Below are positions 1 to 9,600 of a DNA stretch of 59,394 bases, piece by piece (position 1 is the stretch's first letter; each line of letters starts with the position of its first letter). The notes beneath the pieces are model-generated. The model did not search any database. It worked only from the letters and a program-made list of their open reading frames with translations, and was not told the DNA's origin. The stretch covers positions 1-59,394 of the forward strand of contig JBMNGW010000005.1 in assembly GCA_050950025.1 (NCBI GenBank), written 5' to 3'. Both the position numbers and the translations under genes were made by a program. This stretch comes from JBMNGW01 sp050950025 (GTDB lineage Bacteria; Spirochaetota; Spirochaetia; Sphaerochaetales; Sphaerochaetaceae).

Positions 1-2
1 GA

Positions 3-806
3 GCTGATTTACGGATGCTCAATCCTTTTATGTTCCTCCATAATTACCAGAACTTTGGTGAAGTTAATAATAGTATGTCAGCCGAAGTGGAAGCGGTCCT
101 AGGAAGAGGTCTTTCACTTAACTTTCAGCTTTTTTTAGACCAAATTCAAACTAAAGGTGAAGTCGGTGATGATCCCTCTAGTGAAATTCCTCCTAATGCC
201 TATGCAGCTTTACTGGGATTAAATTACACCAGCTTTACAAAAAAAGGACTTTTTAAAAGCTATGTGGAAGCTGTCTACACTTCTCCTTATGCTTATATCC
301 GAGCTGGTGATGAAACGGGGAATTATTATGAGTATGTTTTTGATGGTACTAATTGGACTCTTGAGGCTGTTAAACCTGAAGAGCAGTTCAACCTCGATTT
401 TGTCCATGCTGTGAATATGAGAGGGGGGAAAGGAAGTGTGGCTTTTCTGGGGTACCGGTTTGGTCCCGATACGATTGTAGGGTCTACTGGAGCCAGCTAT
501 GAGGATCAGAGGGGGTTTGCTTTTTTGGGTAATGTGATGCTAATCGTTCAAGGCGATAATGGTTTAAAAGTTGAAGATAAAACACAAAAAGTAAACACCA
601 ATATCTCGGAGCTGTTTAGGCTCTCTCCAACTGGGGATCCTACTTATCGCTTAGTTGTCACTGGCCAACTCTCGTATGATATTCCTTTGGTTCAGGGGCT
701 CTCGGTTTGGGGGCGAACTGATATGGTTAATACATGGCATAAAGGTTCTTATTCTTTTGACGCTCAGGTTAATGCCGGAATTTCGTATTCAGTGACGCTG
801 TTTTAG
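3..806 (+). CDS. C-terminal part of a probable outer-membrane beta-barrel protein (Wzi-like?), 5' end outside window
   Basis: The reading frame is open from the first bases, so the true start lies upstream; about 267 residues are visible. The sequence alternates hydrophobic and polar residues in strand-like stretches and ends in the aromatic residue F (SYSVTLF), as outer-membrane barrels usually do. The visible start (LNPFMFLHNYQNFGE, then QLFLDQIQ) faintly recalls capsule-assembly Wzi-type barrels, which have an N-P-lllxHn segment followed by a lyxqlllDD segment; this is from memory and weak. Its neighbour across 2-9 kb is a polysaccharide locus, which would suit such a role. It converges on the next gene and their stop codons overlap. 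Unknown function is the safe call. Confidence 0.55.
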   Translation, partial: ADLRMLNPFMFLHNYQNFGEVNNSMSAEVEAVLGRGLSLNFQLFLDQIQTKGEVGDDPSSEIPPNAYAALLGLNYTSFTKKGLFKSYVEAVYTSPYAYIRAGDETGNYYEYVFDGTNWTLEAVKPEEQFNLDFVHAVNMRGGKGSVAFLGYRFGPDTIVGSTGASYEDQRGFAFLGNVMLIVQGDNGLKVEDKTQKVNTNISELFRLSPTGDPTYRLVVTGQLSYDIPLVQGLSVWGRTDMVNTWHKGSYSFDAQVNAGISYSVTLF

Positions 807-2647
807 TAATGCAGCCCCATCCCAATAGTCAGCACATACTCAATTTCACCTAAGGCAATATCACCGTTGAAATGACTGATTACATCATCAAGGTTTAGCC
901 CCAAAGAGGCCCTAATTGGGTAGGAGGGGAATTTGTTTAAAATACCGTAGCCTTCAATGCCCACAGTCTTAAAGATTGTCACATCTTGCCACTGGATATC
1001 ATTTTTGGGAGTATTGGCATCGGTGAACACACCGATGTCACTAAAGAGGCTGATAAAGCCCTCCCCCAGTTTGGGGAATTTCACAAATAAGAAGGTAGCA
1101 TCAAAATTAGCCACTGCCCCCAGTTTCTGATAATCACCACTTCCCACTACTTGCTCATAGGTTTTATCTAAGATTCCTCGAATGTAGCCGGTAGGCTTAG
1201 TTTGTCTTGAGGGTAAAAACGTGGGGAAATGCTGATCTTTGTACCAATTAGAAGAGGGCATTTCACTATAAAAGCCTAGAATATGGGAACTTAAGCCAAA
1301 GGTGCTGCCTAAGCGGATAAAAGCCTCCACATCGGCTTGAACTTGGTAAGCAATACTATCGACTCTGCTTCGCCCATCATTAAACAGTCCGTAATCTACT
1401 TTGGCCGTAAGGTTTCCTTTTAAGCCGTTTCTGATATTCCCTTTCCAGTTGATAGTGCCAAAGGAGAGCTGCTGGGTAGAACTAAGTAGTGGTACTAACT
1501 CCAGCTCGATCTGGTTTGAGTGATGATTAAATCCCTCTCGCAGTGAGAACTCAAACGAGCCCCGATATGAAGTCTTAAAAGGAAGGGGAATGCTCAGAGC
1601 CGAACCAACAGTATAGGTATTATCCCCAAACTGCTGATCTTCCAAATGGAGGTAGTTGTCACTTGATACCCAAAAAGAGAACGGCAGGCTCAACAATGTT
1701 GCATTGACCAATGATAAACTGGTAGTAAATTGCAAATATTCATGAGGGAACTTTAGTTTGGAGCGATGGGCCAAAACATACGACTCACCGTTAATGGTAA
1801 TGGGATTCACATCAAAAGTGAAAGAGACGTTATCGGCACTCCACTCATTATTCTCATTAAGAAGAAACTGAGCTTCGGGGCGAATCGACATTACTGAGTT
1901 AATCCAAGGCAAATTCTCCCACTGGAAACTTGTGGTCATTCTCCGATCTATTTCTACATTGGAGCCAGTTTCTTCTTCAAGAACCAGATGGAAATCAAAG
2001 CTAGTTTGGTTCAGTGGAATGCCTTTCCAATCTATTTTCCCTTGCCACGCAATATCTTCAAACAGCTGATCGTGCAGCTGGGCTGATACATCAAAATTAA
2101 GATCAATCGAGCTTTTTCCGATGGGAATGTCGGTAATGCTAATCTCAGAGTACAGCTCATAATCGTGCCAACTGTTATCAATCTGAGCAGCATTAATAAC
2201 AAAATAGAGATCGGCAAATTTACCAAAAAGGTTTTTATCATAGGCTTTAAGGCCTAACTTAAAGCCGTAGTTGGAGTCAAATTTAGGATAAGGAATAGCA
2301 ATGAAACTAAAAGCATCGTCAACAAAAAACTTCACTCGGTATCTGATGGCTGTATTGTCGGCATGGACAGCCTCATAGCTGTAAGATACTTCTTCAAATA
2401 TCCGCATGTTCAACAATTTTGTCTTTTTGGCTTCCAAAGCTTTTAGTAAAGCAGCTTCACTTGCAAAAGGGGGGTCTCCATCAGAAGGGGCAATCATCGC
2501 TTTAATCATAGCAGCATCCGATTTGCCTTTCACTTCAACTGAGTAGTAACCGATAATATGATAAAGACTCTGCTCTTCAGAGGCTGCTAAGGGAAAGAGG
2601 AATGCAAGTAATAAAAGAACGACAATGCCTAATGTGCGCAGATTCAA
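803..2647 (-). CDS. Omp85/TamA-like outer-membrane protein with one POTRA-like domain
   Basis: 614 residues. The signal peptide is at 1-23 (hydrophobic core VVLLLLAFLFPLAAS). Residues about 27-115 resemble a single POTRA domain (a helix containing KTKLLNMRIFEEV, then a strand ending RYRVKFFVDD). The segment near 130-145 (YGFKLGLKAYDKNLFG) matches the G-x-D-x-N-L-F-G entry into Omp85-family barrels. The rest is strand-like to an aromatic end (GMGLHY). BamA has five POTRAs and TamA three, so this is a short relative, perhaps a surface-antigen-type translocase of unknown substrate. The start is a TTG codon with AGAGAG just upstream and GAGGAAA further up; no better ATG is in frame. It is a single-gene unit converging on the previous gene with a 4-nt overlap. 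Confidence 0.6.
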   Translation of the reverse strand: MNLRTLGIVVLLLLAFLFPLAASEEQSLYHIIGYYSVEVKGKSDAAMIKAMIAPSDGDPPFASEAALLKALEAKKTKLLNMRIFEEVSYSYEAVHADNTAIRYRVKFFVDDAFSFIAIPYPKFDSNYGFKLGLKAYDKNLFGKFADLYFVINAAQIDNSWHDYELYSEISITDIPIGKSSIDLNFDVSAQLHDQLFEDIAWQGKIDWKGIPLNQTSFDFHLVLEEETGSNVEIDRRMTTSFQWENLPWINSVMSIRPEAQFLLNENNEWSADNVSFTFDVNPITINGESYVLAHRSKLKFPHEYLQFTTSLSLVNATLLSLPFSFWVSSDNYLHLEDQQFGDNTYTVGSALSIPLPFKTSYRGSFEFSLREGFNHHSNQIELELVPLLSSTQQLSFGTINWKGNIRNGLKGNLTAKVDYGLFNDGRSRVDSIAYQVQADVEAFIRLGSTFGLSSHILGFYSEMPSSNWYKDQHFPTFLPSRQTKPTGYIRGILDKTYEQVVGSGDYQKLGAVANFDATFLFVKFPKLGEGFISLFSDIGVFTDANTPKNDIQWQDVTIFKTVGIEGYGILNKFPSYPIRASLGLNLDDVISHFNGDIALGEIEYVLTIGMGLHY

Positions 2648-2858
2648 AACTCTCTATTTCCTCTTTTACGTGTATCGTTTGACAAAGAAACCACTGGCAA
2701 GCCATTTTGTTACATAGGCTTATATAACTGTGATAGCGTTCTTAGTATAGTAACCCATTGCTTTGTCGTCAATAAGAGAGGCCTATATGACGAAACATAA
2801 GCTAAAAAATGTACTGGAGGACAGTTTGCTCTAATACTTGGGGAAAAATTACATTAGT
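2648..2858. other. Intergenic region, no gene recognised
   Basis: AT-rich spacer between the minus-strand Omp85-like gene and the plus-strand polysaccharide locus. An ATG at 2786 opens a short run (MTKHKLKNVLEDSL) that stops within about 15 codons; I cannot assign it. On the minus strand a weak promoter-like TTGCCA/GATACA pair (18-nt spacing) lies upstream of the Omp85-like gene. Confidence 0.4.
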
Positions 2859-2887
2859 TTGAAGAACTTTCTGCTAAAAGATATGCT
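2859..2887 (+). promoter_or_regulatory. Sigma70-type promoter for the polysaccharide locus
   Basis: TTGAAG (2859-2864), 17-nt spacer, TATGCT (2882-2887). It would start a transcript near 2894, about 50 nt upstream of the cytidylyltransferase ATG at 2946, which has AGAGG at 2936-2940 as ribosome binding site. Confidence 0.45.
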
Positions 2888-2945
2888 AGACTAGTTAAGG
2901 CATAAAGTAGGTAATCTCAAATATATACCGACAATAGAGGTTATT

Positions 2946-3676
2946 ATGAACATAGCAGTAATTCTAAGCAAGTGGTTTCTGGCAATCGAATGGGGCAAGA
3001 TATCCCAAAAACAATTCATTCACGTCCCATGATAAACCAGTATTGTTTTATACTTTTAGAAGGTTTTCAAAGCCACCCTCTTATTGATGCTATTGAAAGT
3101 CGTTTGTCTTGATGGTTGGCAGAATCTTGTTTGGTCATATGCCAAACAATTTGGTATTACAAAACTTAGTTGGATAACTACAGGTGGCAAAAGTAGCCAA
3201 GAATCAATTCGTAATGGAATATTTCACTTAAAAGATAAGGCAAACAAAGACGACATAATTATTGTTCACGATGGAATTCGACCATTAGTAGAAGACTTCG
3301 TTCTTACTGATGTTATTAATATATGCCAAAACGTACGGTAATGGAGTATCATCGCTACCTTACAATGAACAAATTTTCATTGTTTGACGATGAAAAATCT
3401 ACTACAAAATATATTCCAAGAGAAAACGCTTCGCAGAGTATCAACTCCACAGGCATATAAATTTGGTATTTTTACATCAAAAGTATGAAGAAGCCTTTGA
3501 GAAGCAGATTGGAATTTCAGCTTCCTCATATACTAATACTATGATGGTTGAGTTAGGAGAACGTTTATATTTCGCTTTCAGGATCAGACAAAAACATTAA
3601 ACTTACAAACTAAAGATGATCTTGAACTGTTTTAAAGCTTATTTAAAAGCCGAAAAAAAATGATTGGCTTAAATAG
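2946..3676 (+). pseudogene. IspD/TarI-type cytidylyltransferase, heavily frameshifted
   Basis: Joining frames gives about 238 residues of the IspD superfamily: MNIAVILA-SGSGNRMGQDIPKQF (nucleotide-binding glycine loop), IIIVHDGIRPLV, NGVSSLPYNEQIF, RVSTPQAYKFGI, SSYTNTMMVELGERLYF and NIKLTTKDDLELF. The combination of the last motifs is typical of the TarI/LicC-like branch found in LPS and capsule loci rather than of the MEP-pathway IspD, so it probably activates an alditol phosphate with CTP for surface polysaccharide. The longest intact piece is 3084-3341. Most interruptions I resolved are a single extra base (for example CTAAGCA for CTAGCA, ATCCCAAAAACAA with one extra A, GTCCCATGAT with one extra C). 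No deletions of protein segments are visible, so this is either sequencing error or a very young pseudogene. The region is clearly more AT-rich than its neighbours, suggesting transfer. Confidence 0.7.
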
Positions 3677-4122
3677 AGTAAATAAAATGAAATCTGCTTA
3701 ATTGCTTTTCTTACTAGATGTAAAGAAAAGAATAAAACCCACAAAGCAAGTACACCATCTCAAAAAAAACATTGCCTCCTACAACATTTGTCCCGCGCCT
3801 ATATTAAAAACGACCTAGTTTTTTTATCGCTAATAATGCGAAAATGAAGTTGTTTTTATATTACCATCTGGACAAAATTAATCCGTTAGTGATAGTGACA
3901 AACAAACGGTTTTCAGTTACCGTTACTCTAGTAAATCTACCCGATTGATTCGAGCAAAATAATTCAGGTAATAAACCTCAACCAAATTAGGGATTTTAAA
4001 ACTAAACAATATTATTTTAATTAAATCTCAAAAACTTAACCAAAAATCTGCTCCACTAAGCTATCTTCTTCCTCTTTTGTAAGAAGCTACTATGCTGTAG
4101 TATCGATGGTGGCGGAGGTGTT
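3677..4122. other. AT-rich gap, no gene recognised
   Basis: About 450 bases with stops in all frames and no family motif that I can recover, even allowing frameshifts. It may be the remnant of a polysaccharide gene such as the reductase or LicD partner that usually accompanies a TarI-like enzyme, but nothing in the sequence shows this. At its end a GGAGG (about 4113) is the ribosome binding site for the deacetylase. Confidence 0.4.
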
Positions 4123-5149
4123 ATGAAAAAGGGTGTGTTTCTTATCTCTTTAGACTTTGAACTGTTTTGGGGAGTCAGAGACAAGTTCTCTTTACAGCAG
4201 TATGGGAATAACATTCTGGCTGTCCACACAGTGATTCCTCGCCTGTTGGCTCTTTTTAGCACCTATGGGATTCATGCCACCTGGGCAACGCTGGGATTTC
4301 TTTTTTTCTCTGATGAAAAGCAACTTAAAACAGCTTTACCAGAGGTGTTACCTGATTATGAGAATGAGATTCTAAACCCCTACCCCTATCTTGATACCTT
4401 AGATTTAGCCGACAAACGCTACCATTTTGCCCCCGAATTAATTGCCATGATTCACGCAACTGCTGGCCAAGAGATAGCCAGTCATACCTTTAGCCACTAC
4501 TACTGTCTTGAAAAAGGGCAAAACAAAGACTCTTTTGCTTCTGATATTGCCAGTTCTGTAGCAGTAAGTTTGAATACTGTGGGTATTTCTCCAACAAGCA
4601 TCATTTTTCCTCGTAACCAACTAAATACTAACTACCTTGATCTTCTTACAAAGCAGGGCATCCTTTGTTACAGGGGTAATGAAGAGAGCTATTTCCATAT
4701 CCCTGATAACACCGCTGCAAGCAAATTAAAAGTCTTGTTTAAACGTGCAGTGCGTTTATTTGACAGCCACATTCGTATTTTAGGTCATTTCACTTATTCC
4801 ACAAAAGCGTGCGATGAAGGGGGGATTTTTAATTTTAGAGCCAGTAAATATCTTCGTCCTTTTAACAAAACGCTCTTTTTCTTAGAGCCGCTTAAGCGCA
4901 ACAGAATTAAACGCTCTATGACCAAGGCGGCCAAAAACCGGTGAGGTGTACCATTTATGGTGGCCACCCTCATGATTTTGGCAAACACAGCGACCAGAAT
5001 CTTGCCAGTTTAGAAAAGCTGCTAAAAACATTTACCAAAAGCTGCAGAAAAAGTACGGGATGGAATCGATGAATATGGGAGAGTTGGCCCATAAGCCTTC
5101 ATCGGGTAAAAGAAGTTTGACCAACGCTTGGTACTCCTTCTATTACTGA
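4123..5149 (+). pseudogene. Polysaccharide deacetylase (NodB-like), frameshifted near its C-terminus
   Basis: Residues 1-273 are intact to 4944: SLDFELFWGV (motif with catalytic Asp), ATWATLGFLFF, then EIASHTFSHYY (metal-binding H-x3-H) and a C-terminal barrel region. Three further pieces follow in other frames: KTGEVYHLWW, HPHDFGKHSDQNLASLEKLL and KLQKKYGMESMNMGELAHK, ending at a TGA at 5147-5149. Each switch is explained by one extra base (AAAAA for AAAA near 4935, CC for C near 4967, an extra A near 5040). The enzyme would remove N-acetyl groups from a polysaccharide, here probably the exopolysaccharide made by this locus. The ribosome binding site GGAGG is six bases before the ATG. Confidence 0.75.
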
Positions 5150-5154
5150 GGCCC

Positions 5155-6243
5155 ATGAGCGTTCAAAAAGTTGCAATCTTCTGGTGATCGTCGAAAGCTT
5201 CTTCTACCGGTGTGTAATGCGGTGGTAAGGGATATTGTTTGCAATCTTGATCAAAATACGTTTTGAGATACTGTTACTCCACTCTTTAAAGAGACGATTC
5301 TCCTGCCGATTACCAAAAAGATTTTGAGCAGAGCAATATTAGGTTGCAGTACCTGCCGATGGGCAGTGCTGCTTTCCTATTTACCGGCTGTCAAAGCCAT
5401 TAAGCAAGCCATCAAAGAATTTAACCCTGATTGCATCCATGTCCACTCTTCCAAAAGCCGGTTTTTTTAGGGCGCCTGGGCTGCCCATAAAAACCACCGG
5501 CCGCTTATTTTTACACCCCCCATGGCATCTCTTTTATTCGCACTGATGTGGGAAGCCTTAAAAAGAGTGTTTTTTATTTTTTGGAGCGCTTTATACAGTG
5601 GTATACCCCTTCTCGTATGATAGCCGTTTCCGAAGCAGAGCTGGCAAAATGTAAAAAGACTCACTAACAACTCCACTGTTATTGCCAACTTCATTCCTGT
5701 AGCCGCTATTAAGCAGCACACCTCTTTTGACTCAGCTGTTGTGGGAATCACCGGGCGTATAACACCGGCTAAAAAAACCCTCCCCTTTTTAACCGCATTG
5801 CCGCACTGCTACCCTCTGTCTCATTTTTATGGGTGGGGGATGGGGAAAAACAGAAGTGAAATCACTGCACCCAATATTACCATCAGCGGCCAGATCTCGC
5901 GCAATGATGCTCTTCAAAGGCTTGCTGAATTTTGCCATTTATATTTCAAACATCCAACTGGGAGGGGATGCCCATTGCCCTTTTAGAAGCCATGGGAGCG
6001 GGGGCTGCCGGTCATTGCAACGCGCATCCCAGCTCATCTGAATTTGATAGAAGACGGCATCAATGGGATCATCTGTGATGTTGATAATGAAAAAGCAGTT
6101 TGCCGATGCCATAACTGCTCTTTTAGCCGATCCAAAGAGGCCAAAAAAATGTTAGGCTCTAATGCCCGTAAAAACCGTTTTTAGAAAAGCACAATATTGA
6201 GCAGGCTATCGCTAATTATACTGCGGAGTTATCTGGGTCTTAA
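5155..6243 (+). pseudogene. GT4-family glycosyltransferase, broken by many frameshifts
   Basis: The reconstructed protein has the order expected of a GT-B enzyme: VRDIVCNLDQNTF, LPAVKAIKQAIKEFNPDCIH with VHSSKA, FYTPHGISFIRTDVG, SVFYFLERFIQW, MIAVSEAELAK, then in the C-terminal half FLWVGDGE, ITISGQ, and the donor-binding motif EGMPIALLEAMGAG followed by LNLIEDGINGII and KHNIEQAIANYT. That is the Glycos_transf_4/1 type that adds sugars to a lipid-linked or surface glycan. The frame changes roughly every 30-60 codons. Many changes fit a single extra base but at least two near the 5' end would need a missing base, so the exact start is uncertain. It converges on the next minus-strand gene and their stops overlap at 6240-6243. 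Confidence 0.7.
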
Positions 6244-7055
6244 CGATTGAGCTGATCAATAAACCACTGGGCTAAAGACGTTGTTCGCCTGCTAAAAGCA
6301 CTAGGCAGATCCACAGTAATTCCCAACAACCCGCACTTGGGGGTCCCTTCCGGTAATGGTGGCACTGGCTACTAGGAGTAATCCCTCATCGGTTTGGTAA
6401 GTCGACATGGCAATGGACAGTTGCCCTGGTCCCCACTGCTTTAAAAAGAAAAGAACTTAACACTCGCATGCTCTCCAAGTTAGTCACTTCCACCAAAATC
6501 TCTTTATCGCCAAGCTCATAATTGTGTTGGTAAATGTTGCTGCCAAATGCGGAGTCTCTTTGGTACACATAATAGGTGGCTTTATCGACTAAGGAGGTGG
6601 AAAACCGGATCTTTTAAACCCCACTCGGCTTTTGGGAGTCTCCAAGTACCACGATTTTTCAAACCAATATCTTAGGCTTGTTTCCCGCCCGATGAGAGAT
6701 ATAGGTAATTCCCTTCTTGCGTGGAGATTACTTCTCATTGTGTTAAACAATTCAAGTTTGCTTGGCCTTTTGATCCATTTGAAACCATCTTCGGTGGATA
6801 CGGAATCAACATGATGGAGACCACGGTAAAGCCTGCCGGATCGGCTTCTTTAGCTAGCACATGCTCATAAATAAGGGAGTCTTTAGGTAAAAAAGGGCTT
6901 AAATCTTCGTCAAAAGACTCCCCTTCAAGTATTTGGCCGCTTTGTAATAGCTGTAGCTGAGAGCTACTTAATTGAGGCAACAGGGTGCCAATTGACTGGG
7001 CAAACAGTGTTGCGCTAAAGAACAGCAGTGCAATAATAGCATAAAGACGTTTCAT
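6240..7055 (-). pseudogene. Secreted spirochaete-type protein (DUF6675-like?), frameshifted
   Basis: The N-terminal 90 residues are intact: signal peptide MKRLYAIIALLFFSATLFAQ, then SIGTLLPQLSSSQLQLLQSG. After about 6830 the frame changes repeatedly; the pieces read EDGFKWIKRPSKLELFNTMR, SISTQEGITYISHRAG, YQRDSAFGSNIYQHNY, LVEVTNLESMRVL, LSIAMSTYQTDEGLLL, and end WFIDQLNR. This pattern (FNTMRSIST, RDxxFGxN.Y, xNLxxM, WF near the end) resembles the family I remember as DUF6675 in spirochaetes; a profile search would decide. At least seven of the switches fit one extra base. It lies directly after the sugar transferase and was probably co-transcribed, so it may be a periplasmic factor of the polysaccharide locus. 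The start was chosen for the signal peptide, with GGGGG just upstream. Confidence 0.6.
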
Positions 7056-7074
7056 ACTGGTTCGACCCCCTGTC

Positions 7075-8450
7075 TTAGTAGGCATTTTTATTCACAAATC
7101 CTTTGATAAAGGTAAGAATAAAGATTTTAAAATCAAGCAGCAAGCTCCAATTTCTGATATAGGCCAAATCGTATTCGATTCGCCCTTCCAAAGAGGTGTC
7201 TCCTCTAAAACCGTTAACTTGAGCATACCCAGTAATACCTGCTTTTACTTTGTGACGTAATTGATAACCGGGAATCTCGTGAATGAATTTGGCTACCAGC
7301 TCAGGTCGTTCAGGACGCGGGCCAATTAGGCTCATCTCCCCTTTGACCACATTAAAAAGCTGAGGCAATTCATCAAGGCTCGTTTTACGGATAAATTTAC
7401 CCACTTTAGTAATTCTGGGATCGTCTTTGGTTGTCCATTTCCCATCTTCCTCTCCCAAAGGACGGTCGGCCATAGAGCGGTATTTGAGCATCCAAAATTC
7501 TTTGCCGTCCATCGTCACCCGCTTTTGTTTGTACAATACCGGTCCGGCACTGGTTAGTTTTACTAACAACGCCAATAGTAGTAGCAATGGGCTTAAGACA
7601 ACCATTGCCAACAATGAGCTGATAAGATCAAAAAGACGCTTGGCAAAGCGTTGGAAAAAACCAATATCGACATCGTTGAGCCCAAGCATGGGGATGGTGT
7701 GAAAATCGACAATATTGGTACCAATCATCGAATAGGGAAGATCGGGAATGACCATCACTTTTTGAAATCAAATCGTAGCAGGAGCCGATCATCTTCTTTT
7801 CAGTCTCACTGGCACATGCCGGATACCCAATCACTATGATATGAGGCTCTAATTGTTCAATAAGAGGCATTAACTCGCCCTCTTTTTGCTCCACTTTACC
7901 ATTGCCTTGCTCATGAGAATCAAATTGACCGATGATACGCAGCCCATATTCAGGGTGAGCCGCTATTTCATCAATATAGTGATTCAGCCCTTCTCCATAG
8001 CCAATGGCTAAGACTCTTTTTGTCAGTTTGCCAGAAGCTTTAAGACTAAAGAGGTGTCGGTTGATGGCTACCCGCTCAACAACAAGCAATATGGTGGCCA
8101 ATACTAAAAAGATGGCAATTGTTAGTCGGCTGACTCGCTGTCCATAAAAATAGTAAGAGGATAACCACCAAAGCTAAAAAGACTTCCAAAGAGCTCAAAC
8201 CCAATAGCTGCACTTCAGTTTGCCAGTTCATAGCACGGCGGGAGGCATAGAGTTTGTTATAATTAAGGAAAAAGAGGTAGAGAACCAACACTAAAAGTGA
8301 CAATGGGATAAAGACTTCCAGAGAATCCCCCGTTCCTCCTGGAATAATGAAAAACCGCAAAAAATAGGAGGCAAACCAGGCTATCACTATCGTGATACTG
8401 TCTACCAACAATTTGATTAAAAACTGGATATAATCTTTTTCTGTGTCCAT
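7075..8450 (-). CDS. Polyprenyl-phosphate sugar-1-phosphate transferase (WbaP/WcaJ type), two frameshifts
   Basis: Three overlapping frames make one 457-residue protein, the usual length of the family. Residues 1-115 carry about four membrane segments; the middle is a nucleotide-binding-like domain (KRVLAIGYGEGL); the last 220 residues are the bacterial sugar transferase domain with KRLFDLISSLLAMVVLSPLL, GPVLYKQKRV, KYRSM, KTSLDELPQLFNVVKGEMSLIGPRPERPE and GITGYAQVNG. It transfers a sugar phosphate from a nucleotide sugar to undecaprenyl phosphate at the inner membrane, starting exopolysaccharide or O-antigen repeats. Both frame switches fit one extra base in a run of four (T near 8145, A near 7758), so the gene is probably intact in the cell. 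It has its own promoter. Confidence 0.8.
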
Positions 8451-8488
8451 GGGTACTCATCCTGCGAACGTGCTACTATTCGTCGCTT

Positions 8489-8517
8489 AGTATGGGTGTT
8501 AATGCACTAGTTGTCAA
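8489..8517 (-). promoter_or_regulatory. Sigma70 promoter upstream of the sugar transferase
   Basis: On the minus strand TTGACA (8517-8512), 17-nt spacer, CATACT (8494-8489). The -35 box overlaps the stop codon of the upstream AsmA-like gene. The transcript would start near 8482, leaving about 30 nt before the ATG at 8450, which has AGGA upstream. Confidence 0.55.
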
Positions 8518-9449
8518 TGAAAGGCTATTTTAGGAACAGTTTCTCCATCCCAGCTGACATCTACATAAAATGGGGGATTTGGCATTAGGTATCCCATAAA
8601 TGCCATAATCATCTTCACACTTTGGCCCAGGCTCTCTTCTAGTTCGCTTATGTTTAGCAGAACTTCCACATCTGCTTTTTTGCCCAAGGGGATACGAGCT
8701 TGAATTTGGGCTTGCAACAGGTGCGATTCTATAAGTAATTGCTTTACTATAAGCTGCTGTTCACTGATTTCCCCCTCCCCCCTTATTTGGGTAAATAGTT
8801 GGTTCTCTGCCAGATTGGCTGAAGAAAACAACAGCCCTACAACTCCGGGTATTTTGGGTAAGCCAAACTCTCCGTTATCTAAGCTAAATTCAAAATCTTT
8901 GAGCTTTTCCCAAGAAAATGGTTTTTGGCTAAAAGGGTATTCGCCTCTTACCCCCAGTTCTAAAGAATCACTACTAAGGGCCCCCTGAGTGGAAGAATCA
9001 AGATAAGAGAGCTGTTGTGCTTGGACCTCTAAAGACTTTAATACCCCTTTTTCAAACTCCTTTGGTAATACTGTCCCTTTGATTGTAATAGCTACATCGG
9101 CAATTGTTACCTCTTTATCCCCTTCTAATAACTTTGTATCTGCTAAATGCAGATGCAAAGTACCCACACCCACTAAAAAGCGTAAGAGTTCTGTATATGT
9201 AAGGTGTGCTACAAAGGTTTTGCTAGAAAATAGTGTTTGGTTGGAGGAAAACTGAACATCGGTAAGGATTAACTGGGGCTTAAAAAGAGTGAGTTTCAAA
9301 GACGCAAATTCAATGTTCTCCACTTCATTTGCCAGAAAAGTCGCTATGTGCGGACTAAGAAAGTACGGTGTTAACCAAAAAGCGACAATGAAAAGGACAA
9401 CAACCCCAATAAGGAGAGCCAAGCTGATGCGAATCGCTTTTTTACTCAT
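8514..9449 (-). CDS. AsmA/DUF748-like membrane-anchored protein
   Basis: 311 residues from the ATG at 9449. Residues 5-27 form one membrane helix (ISLALLIGVVVLFIVAFW), followed by a large extracytoplasmic part rich in beta-strand and short repeats such as LTLFKPQLILTDVQF, as in AsmA-superfamily proteins that shape or bridge the envelope. The C-terminal half (FEFSLDNGEFGLPKIPGV, EGEISEQQLIVKQLLIES) also fits that fold. It is short for the family and I find no catalytic motif. Upstream in-frame ATGs exist, but an extended -10 sequence ends six bases before 9449, favouring this start and a leaderless transcript. The name rests on general pattern only. Confidence 0.45.
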   Translation of the reverse strand: MSKKAIRISLALLIGVVVLFIVAFWLTPYFLSPHIATFLANEVENIEFASLKLTLFKPQLILTDVQFSSNQTLFSSKTFVAHLTYTELLRFLVGVGTLHLHLADTKLLEGDKEVTIADVAITIKGTVLPKEFEKGVLKSLEVQAQQLSYLDSSTQGALSSDSLELGVRGEYPFSQKPFSWEKLKDFEFSLDNGEFGLPKIPGVVGLLFSSANLAENQLFTQIRGEGEISEQQLIVKQLLIESHLLQAQIQARIPLGKKADVEVLLNISELEESLGQSVKMIMAFMGYLMPNPPFYVDVSWDGETVPKIAFH

Positions 9450-9455
9450 ATGCTG

Positions 9456-9464
9456 ATAATACCA
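9456..9464 (-). promoter_or_regulatory. Extended -10 promoter element, leaderless arrangement
   Basis: TGGTATTAT on the minus strand (TGn plus TATTAT, 9464-9456), ending six bases before the ATG at 9449. No good -35 box is seen. If used, transcription would start at or next to the ATG. Confidence 0.35.
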
Positions 9465-9600
9465 TAGCTTATGGATCAGTAAGTCATAAAGTAATAATAA
9501 TGTACTCTTTATTCTTAGTAATCGTTGATTGTATTTGTGCCAGTGCTTAACCAATTTCTCCTTTGAGCTTCTGTGGTATACTCCTTTTAGGAGGTGCTGT

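Noticed and set aside
2946..3676. ispD of the MEP pathway
   Set aside because: The SSLPYNEQIF and SSYTNTMMVELGERLYF motifs fit the TarI/LicC-like branch, and the gene lies in a polysaccharide locus.
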